DNA of 64,000 nucleotides. Origin: Glossina fuscipes (taxonomy: Eukaryota > Arthropoda > Insecta > Diptera > Glossinidae). Each line of letters opens with the position of its first letter. Position 1 is the stretch's first letter. The stretch is from NCBI RefSeq assembly GCF_014805625.2, contig NW_023998646.1, forward strand, positions 762,796-826,795, written 5' to 3'. Of the stretch, positions 57,728 to 64,000 are shown piece after piece. A model generated the notes under the pieces. It was not told the origin of the DNA and did not search any database. It was given only the letters and a program-made list of their open reading frames with translations. The position numbers and the translations under genes are program-made.

Positions 57728-57950
57728 GTTATAAACCTTCATAAACAGCCGTAAGCAGTCACAAACACTCATACACACTCATAAACACTTCCAAACTGAG
57801 CAGAGTTAAACATCAAAACCTATATAAACCTTCCCAAACAGCCTTAAACAGTCTTAACCACTCTTAAACAATTATAAACAATTCAAAATTGAGCAAAGTT
57901 AAACATCAAAAACTATATATACCTTCATAAACTATCATTTAACTATAAAA
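57728..57950. repeat. 93-bp satellite, inverted relative to 31.9 kb array
   Basis: ATAAACCTTC recurs at 57731, 57824 and (as ATATACCTTC) 57917, exactly 93 bp apart. Reverse-complemented, the unit aligns along its whole length with the 31917-32400 monomers (GGTTTTGAT...TCTGCT...TTTGGAA.TGTTTA). About 2.4 units. Confidence 0.88.
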
Positions 57951-58300
57951 ATAATATCAGTGCTAACTAAAAAAAAATTCATTTAGAGAGCATATAAGAC
58001 ATCACCAAATTTAAGTTGAAATATTTTAAGTTAAGGCTTTTTTATACATGATTTCGTGAAAATCGTAATTAAGTTTAGTTTTTTCCTTGTTTTGTAACGT
58101 TATTTTTTTTAAATATTTCCTGCGTTTTAACACAAAGAATAAAAAAGTATTTAATATACATACGATAGAATTTTAATAAATATTTAATATAAAAATTGTA
58201 TACTGTTTTTAATTATAAATTTTCTTTGTTGCCTTTCTGATTGTTTAAAACACGCAACTACTTGTTACTATAAATGATCTCCCAGTTCTCTACCATGTGT
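57951..58300. other. no gene recognised; 3' flank of NDUFB9 exons
   Basis: AT-rich. AATAAA-like sequences occur near 58138 and 58176 (in plus sense) but no clear polyadenylation signal for the minus-strand gene was pinned down. Confidence 0.4.
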
Positions 58301-58811
58301 TTAGTCATATAAATATTTGGGATCTGCTTTGCCATGTTGCTTTTCCCACCACGCTACGAATTGGTTTTTTCGATCTTCGTGTTTAGCAAAAAATTCAGGA
58401 TACTGGGCTTTTTCCAAAGGATGCCAGTAATCAAACACCCAATCGGGTAATTCTACCTCTCGTTCGAAGACGCCACCACCGGGCTGTTTTATGGATAATT
58501 CCGTATAAAAACATTTTCTTATTCAGCAAAACTTTTCCAACTTACTTTTAAGGGGCGGATAATGCATTGTATTAAACAATTCTTTTTCACCTTCCTCGAA
58601 CAAGCAAGCTGCCACAGCCACATCTTTAACGTTGCGATTATCATCGAAGCGTTTTCGCAGTAGTAGTGTCCGGTAACTATAAATTTCTCTAAAACATTTT
58701 CTAATAAAACCCATCTAAATTACATAATCTGCAGATCCTTGCTTACAAACCTGCGATCGTGCCAAAATTCTAAATTGCGTGAGGCGCGTTTATACAGCAA
58801 AAACAAGGATA
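58301..58811 (-). pseudogene. ND-B22: NDUFB9 (complex I B22 subunit) exons, probably incomplete
   Basis: NDUFB9 is an LYR-motif accessory subunit of mitochondrial complex I. Minus-strand exons: 58811-58751 (LYKRASRNLEFWHDR, the LYR-type motif), joined in phase across a 62-bp GT-AG intron to 58688-58546 (REIYSYRTLLLRKRFDDNRN ... EGEKELFNTMHYPPLK), then another 62-bp intron and about 58483-58301 (PGGGVFEREVELPDWVFDYW, HPLEKAQYPEFFAKHEDRKN, WWEKQHGKADP, stop TAA at 58303-58301). The first coding exon was not found upstream, and the join of the last two exons is out of phase by one base as I read it. Otherwise the sequence is well conserved, so it is either a functional gene misread at one junction or a recent pseudogene. 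Confidence 0.85.
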
Positions 58812-60981
58812 CTAAAAATGAAAAGAAGTTAAGGATATGATCTATGCAAGGGAAGTCGGCAAGAGAAAACCCACACAGTTTTTTAAATTAATAATCAAGC
58901 CAAAAAAAGACGTATTTAATTTGCTACACTATAGACATGACGAGTTGATGATGAACGATCAAACCGTAAATGTCAGAACAAATAAATTTTAAAGATATAG
59001 ATTTTATGTTTAATGTACATATATTTTATATAGAATATCTATAAAATCAAAAAGACTGGCGAAAGTAACAATTTATTAAATAAAACAAAAAAAATGTGCA
59101 AGTAAATTTAGATGAAAAAACTGGGCAAAGATAAAATAGGACAAAGTTTACACGGATAAAAAAAAATTGTGCAGAAAAAAACTTCAACCAAAGACTGCAG
59201 CATATTTTTAAACTAATCAAAAAAAGAGAAGACTAATTTGCTTCTTTACAAAATTGTTACAAGAATGTAGGACTTGTTTGCTAACGTTTCGCACTGTTTA
59301 TTATTTTCATTCTCATGAATTTTTTTCCAATTTAGCTATGATGCAGAATAAAAAGCAACAGTTCTTGCCTGATCTGTAAAGGAAACATGCAAGGAAAGCG
59401 AAGATTTGGAAGGAGAAAAAGTTAAAAAAATTTATGTCCTAGACGGAAAAGTTAAGTGTAGAGTAATCGAGGCACACGACTTGTGATATAAAATTGAACA
59501 TTTATCTTTTTTGATCAATATAATTGAAATTAAATTAACAAGACTCAATAGACGTAGGAGAGAAGACGAAAGAAGAAACCAACAAAGAATGACGGACGTC
59601 AAAATAAATTTTCTTCAACCAATTCGAAAGAAGAATAATTCACCATCTTCATATTTTCTTTGCACGCACTAGCAAACACTGCAAGAAGAATTCAATAAAA
59701 TTTTTCTACGTTTCAAATTCAGCGTCTTTATTGAAGCAAAGACAAAAATGAATACAGAGAAAAAATATTCGATTTTCATTTGGCGAAAAATATTGCTTTT
59801 AAAAGCTAACTTGATTTTTCATTGTAAACACGTTGTAAGTACAACGCTCCCTCTCAATGACGAACCAGTCAACAGAAATTAATTAACTATGTTTAATTAT
59901 ATCCTATACGAGCTCATTAGTATCCTCGCATCAAAATAACATTTTTCTTCATTCCTGTTTTATAAAGTTGCACATCTTTGTTCAGTAAAAGAGGAAAAAG
60001 AGTTATATAAATACATTCTTGTTTTCAATGAATTTAATATCAATTTATTTATTTATTTTACTTAGACATTTTTCAATTGTTTTCTGTTATTATTCTTCTT
60101 CTTATTAGTATTCTCTAATTAATTCAAATTGTCTCATTTTTCCTTCCACCATATGTTCATCGCGGAGTTGTTTTCAATAAATGCAAACCCTTTACCATGA
60201 AAAACCACACGTAGCATAAAAATTAAGCTCAAAAGTATCTGAAAGTGAGCAAAAACCAATCGACAGGTCTCTTAAAGTGAGCAAAATCAACCAGTGTGAG
60301 TGTGAAAACGACCAAAGTCAATCCACTCTAGTCTGAAAATGAGCAAAATACATATATTTTTTAATAAAAGTAAATAAAAACTCTGAAATATTTGTAGGCG
60401 ATATATTCATTTTAGCTAATCGGGGAATGTTTACCACAAATCCCATACAGTTGCGCAGGCAGACAGATGGGCAGACGGACGTGCTCAAATCGTGTGAGAA
60501 TTTGGTGCTGATCAAGAATATATATACTTTGTGGGGTATCTGAATATACGCCTCATCCTTCGCTGAAAGGTATAATAAGGGCTTGGAATTTTAAAACTAG
60601 GCGTGAGCTTGGGGGAGAATCCTATGGTAATTGATAGAATTAAAATTTTCCAAATTTAAAGAGACCGTTTTTATAATCACATTGCAACTACACTTATGAA
60701 CTGTGCATTTGTAAAAGGAAGAAGTGTAACGTCTTCTAATCGAACTTCGTTTCAAAAACGAAATCTAAAAGAAATAGCTACGTACTTATGAATAATGAAC
60801 AAATGAACAAGAATGCTTACTATGAACTATTGAACTCTTGGAAATTCTTCTTCTTCTAGATTACGGCAAGCCAACTACAATTAATTCACTGCAGAAAGTC
60901 TTTCGACGGGAATGCTTTACATTATTCTTATGGTCGAATGTATGTATATGTTTAGATACTTTATTCAATTATTTGAGTTTG
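58812..60981. other. no gene recognised
   Basis: AT-rich. The missing first exon of NDUFB9 should lie here if the gene is real but was not identified. Short frames (60318-60515 minus) show no motif. Confidence 0.4.
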
Positions 60982-60989
60982 AATGTTTA

Positions 60990-61058
60990 TTATTATTATT
61001 ATTATTATAATTAATAGAAATAAATTCTAAGACTAAACTCTTAAAAGCACTAGCATCT
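60990..61058 (-). mobile_element. SINE copy 3, 3' fragment with 8-bp target duplication
   Basis: On the minus strand: AGATGCTAGTGCTTTTAAGA, then GTTTAGTCTTAGAATTTATT and a TAA-repeat tail, matching the 3' third of copies 1 and 2. AATGTTTA flanks it on both sides (60982-60989 and 61059-61066). The tRNA-like head is absent, as in a normal 5'-truncated insertion. Confidence 0.87.
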
Positions 61059-61406
61059 AATGTTTAAATAAAAGTAATAATAGGAAAACACTAGCTTATT
61101 TTCTCTTTTTGTTCCTCTTTTAGTATTTCACGAAGCAACCATGTTCCGGACAAGAAAACGTTCAATGTGAACACTGTTTGGTATTTTCATGCGTTCAGCC
61201 TTTACAATCGCGTTAATTGCCAAAAAGTTTTAAAGTAGCAACATTGCAAGGAAAACAAAACAATTATTGCAAATTGTTCGGTATTGCTGCAAAATATTAA
61301 ACAATACAAAATAGTTTATAGACTCAGTCATATTTCCTTGGTCTAGTACATGTCTATTCCATATCCAAAAAAAGATAAGTATGGTCTTTAAATTCATATA
61401 TTAAAT

Positions 61407-61616
61407 ATGGCCAATCGATTAACTCAATTGCAAGACACTGTCAATTTGGTTTGTATTCATTTTCACGAAATTATATGAAAATTTCTAAATAATTCCTTAG
61501 CTTTTCTTTAGCAAGCAGAAAATTTTTGCAACGCCATTGGTATAATACAACAAACATCCTTTCCAAGCAAATTTTCAAATTTACTAAAACTAGTCAGGAT
61601 GCGTCCAAGGGGAGAT
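61407..61616 (+). pseudogene. MED21: MED21 (Mediator subunit 21), first two exons, broken
   Basis: MED21 is a core Mediator subunit. Exon 1 (61407-61448) reads MANRLTQLQDTVNL. A 63-bp GT-AG intron (61449-61511) separates QAENFCNAIGIIQQTSFPSK from 61512. After SKFSN the frame shifts by one base to continue FTKTSQDASKG and then meets TAA near 61614. The conserved start is unmistakable, but the remaining two thirds of the protein (coiled coil) are absent downstream. The retained intron rules out a processed pseudogene. Confidence 0.85.
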
Positions 61617-62436
61617 AAATGCTCTTTTTTTATACACTTATATATATAAGATTATAAAATATAAAAAAATTATTAGAAGGGTTGTATGGGAGGGGGCTCA
61701 AAACGTTAACCCATCTTAATCAAGATTTTCACATCAACTTAGAACATCGAAATACTATTACTTGACGGTTTTCATCAAGAAGTTTCTTAAATTTTCTCTT
61801 TTTCATGTAACGGCTTTTTTAACGCCATTATATGGGGACCGGCTGCGAAAGTTGCCCAACCCCAAACAATATCCAACAGAGTTCTTCCTTAAAAATTGCA
61901 GTCTGTAAATTGGAGATACGCCGAAGAGAAAAGAATTTATTGTGTAAGTTTTTTATCGCCCAATAATCGGTTAAGCGAAGAAGAAGACGAACAAAATCCT
62001 TCTTTCGAGATCACATGCCGTGAATTTGCTGTTAAACCACCATAGACCTTGTCATTTTCGGTTAATAAACCCACAAAAGCTATCAAAGTAAAGAAGCTAA
62101 CAAAAAGAAGAGGAAGAAGAAAAGTACAGAAACAAAAAAAGCGTCGGCATAAATTTGAGAACGATATTTCTCTATAAAAATAAATCTTCTATTAGAAATA
62201 TAATATTCGAGCTCTGACAAATATTAGTAGTAAATGCCAGCGGGGTATATTAATCCTAAATATCTAACACGAAATATTTCCGGCTTATTCTGAAACACGC
62301 ACACGAACATATATTAACAGCAGATAGAACAAAATAGGGTTCCGAATCAGCCGGTGCGATAAAAGGAAAGAAACGAAAGGTCTACTTAATTTTAAAAAAT
62401 TATGCGAAATAATAAACGAATATATATAAAGTTTTG
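61617..62436. other. no gene recognised
   Basis: AT-rich sequence between the MED21 fragment and the LINE. The rest of MED21 is not visible here. Confidence 0.4.
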
Positions 62437-62439
62437 TAA

Positions 62440-64000
62440 GGAAGTCAGGGTCTAGTGAAAGAACATATTAAAGTCTCATGTTTAAGGATTAGTGCTTTAA
62501 AAACAAATTGTGTTTTAATTTATTTAAATGATGGCTATGGTGGTGTTAGTATATTAGTTAAGAAAGGTGTCAATTTCAGACGTATTCCCTATAACTCTGC
62601 CGTTGACATCATCATCATCATCAAAACCATCAACCTGAAACCGAATCTTTTCATAGCCTCATGCTACTTTCCACCCAGTCTCGATGTGCAAACCTTTCGT
62701 GATGAGATTCAGAGATTATGCGACTTTCTTGACGGTGAACAAAATGTGATTCTAGCTGGAGATTTCAATGCAAGACACCGCCTGTATGGCGATCAAGTCT
62801 CTACCAACAAAGGCAAAATCCTTGTAAATGCCATCAATTCCAGCAGTTTCAGTGTCTTAAATAACGGCAATACTACCTTTCACTGTAACCGGAGCGGTCG
62901 CACGGCGAACAGTGTCTTGGATCTAACTTTCTCGAACTCAACTATTTTATCTTTCAACTGGAACACGTCCAATGTTTCCATTGGCAAAAGTCAGCACTCC
63001 CCCATTATTTTCCACAGTTGTAACAATTCCGTCAAGAAAATAGAAAATTTCATTTCACGCAACTTCCTTATGGACCGTCTGTGTAAAGTTGATCTTCCTT
63101 CTGATTTATCATCAATTCAAAGTGCCTTTCAGTCTGTGATCATGTCTGCTAGAACCAACTTCCCTGACATTGAGTCCTTCTCACCCACACCTTGGTGGAA
63201 TCCTTCCCTGTCAACACTTTTCCGCAAATACCAAGCTGCAAGAAAAAAAATGAGTAAATATGCCAATCCAGCCAACTACATTGAATATATGAAAATACTG
63301 AAAGAATGGAGGTCTGCAGTTGGAAAGGCGAAAAGGGCACATAGAGCCATCGCTATTAAAGAGTTATGTGGTAACGGCAACCCATGTTCCTTCTGGAATT
63401 ATATCAATGGTCATCGACATTCTAGTCGAAAATTAAGCGGTTGTGCTGTATGGAATGACCGTGATAATAAAAAATACTTAGATATGCTCAAGAGCTACAT
63501 TCCAATTGTTAATCCTATTACAATGCCTTCAATTCCTTTTAGTAGTATCAGTAACACACCCTTTTCATTGCATGAGCTAATGTATGTTTTACATTCCAGA
63601 AAGAGAGCTACTGCTGCAGGTTGTGATGGAGTCAAGTATGACATGCTCACAGCACTGTCTGGAGGAAGCTTTAGCATGCTTTTGCATGCAATTAACAACT
63701 GTTGGTCCACCAACTTTATACTCTCTGATTTGCGTTGCATCAAAATAGTTCCCATTCCCAAGCCAGGTAAAGACTTAAATGACTTAAGGAGCTTCAGACC
63801 AATTTCACTAATATCTGTATTCATAAAGACCATCAACCTCATGGTTAAGGAGAGACTAACTGCTTTCCTGAAAACTGAGAACATTATTCCAGCTCGTTCT
63901 TACGCCTATCAAAAACGCAAATCTACGAATATGTGCGTTAATGAATTGTGTTTTCTCATAGTCAGCTTAAAAAAAGCAGGGAAAAAGGTTGTCATGTTCC
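62440..64000 (+). CDS. LINE ORF2 (endonuclease-RT), 5'-truncated, runs off window
   Basis: Open in one frame from the stop at 62437-62439 to the window edge, without an early ATG. It starts inside the endonuclease at NDGYGGVSILVKKG (about 62525, the probable truncation point), then FIASCYFPPSLDV, ILAGDFNARHRLYGD (catalytic Asp), ANSVLDLTFSN and GKSQHSPIIF (catalytic His). A linker with TPWWNPSLSTLFRKYQAARK leads to early RT motifs: AAGCDGVKYDMLTALSG, IKIVPIPKPGKDLNDLRSFR, PISLISV. The YADD region lies beyond 64000. No stop in 520 codons makes this the least damaged retroelement frame of the window. I/Jockey supergroup, distinct from the other LINEs here. Confidence 0.9.

Overview
The window is eukaryotic, intron-bearing and AT-rich, and most of it is transposable-element sequence. 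The element repertoire (mariner, I-clade and PHD-type LINEs, env-less Gypsy elements, a tRNA-derived SINE) and the host-gene fragments (an outer-arm-type dynein heavy chain, PREB/Sec12, NDUFB9, MED21), with introns of about 60 bp, fit a higher dipteran fly. No bacterial-style gene organisation is present. Species and chromosome cannot be read from the sequence alone.

Layout. 0.85-1.0 kb: MITE-like palindromic element. 1.8-3.1 kb: one mariner copy with both terminal repeats and TA flanks but a dead transposase. 3.85-4.24 kb: LTR/gag remnant. 6.5-10.6 kb: LINE copy A (minus strand). 12.9-14.2 kb: decayed exons of a dynein heavy chain (minus). 14.32-14.73 kb: solo LTR with 4-bp target duplication. 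14.8-15.5 and 17.4-17.9 kb: unrecognised exon-like blocks (plus). 18.4-19.2 kb: decayed PREB exons (minus). 19.6-22.9 kb: unrecognised minus-strand coding mosaic. 23.4 kb: SINE copy. 24.1-31.9 kb: LINE copy B (minus) split by a complete env-less Gypsy element (24.2-30.05 kb). 31.9-32.4 kb: tandem satellite. 32.9-36.1 kb: LINE copy C (plus). 37.4 kb: related LTR-like segment. 38.5 kb: best-preserved SINE. 40.1 kb: DRE motif and a short two-exon ORF. 41.7-42.7 kb: retroelement debris. 44.79-50.45 kb: full-length I-clade LINE with 13-bp target duplications. 51.2-52.9 kb: decayed second Gypsy lineage (minus). 54.37-55.18 kb: GC-rich insertion with 12-bp duplications. 55.2-56.9 kb: LINE copy D (minus). 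57.7-57.95 kb: the same satellite in the opposite orientation. 58.3-58.8 kb: NDUFB9 exons (minus). 61.0 kb: SINE fragment. 61.4 kb: MED21 exons (plus). 62.44-64.0 kb: a LINE ORF2, open to the window end.

How the parts relate. The SINE's 3' end resembles the 3' untranslated end of the I-clade LINE, and both end in TAA repeats, so the LINE is the likely source of the enzymes that moved the SINE. The Gypsy element, its solo LTR and possibly the 37.4-kb segment belong to one LTR family. LINE copies A-D are one family. The host-gene pieces keep introns, come from unrelated genes and are mostly broken. They look like DNA-level copies or relics in a degenerating, repeat-rich compartment (Y, B chromosome or pericentric heterochromatin). 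That last point is inference. Two 10-base N gaps both fall inside tandem repeats within retroelement ORFs.
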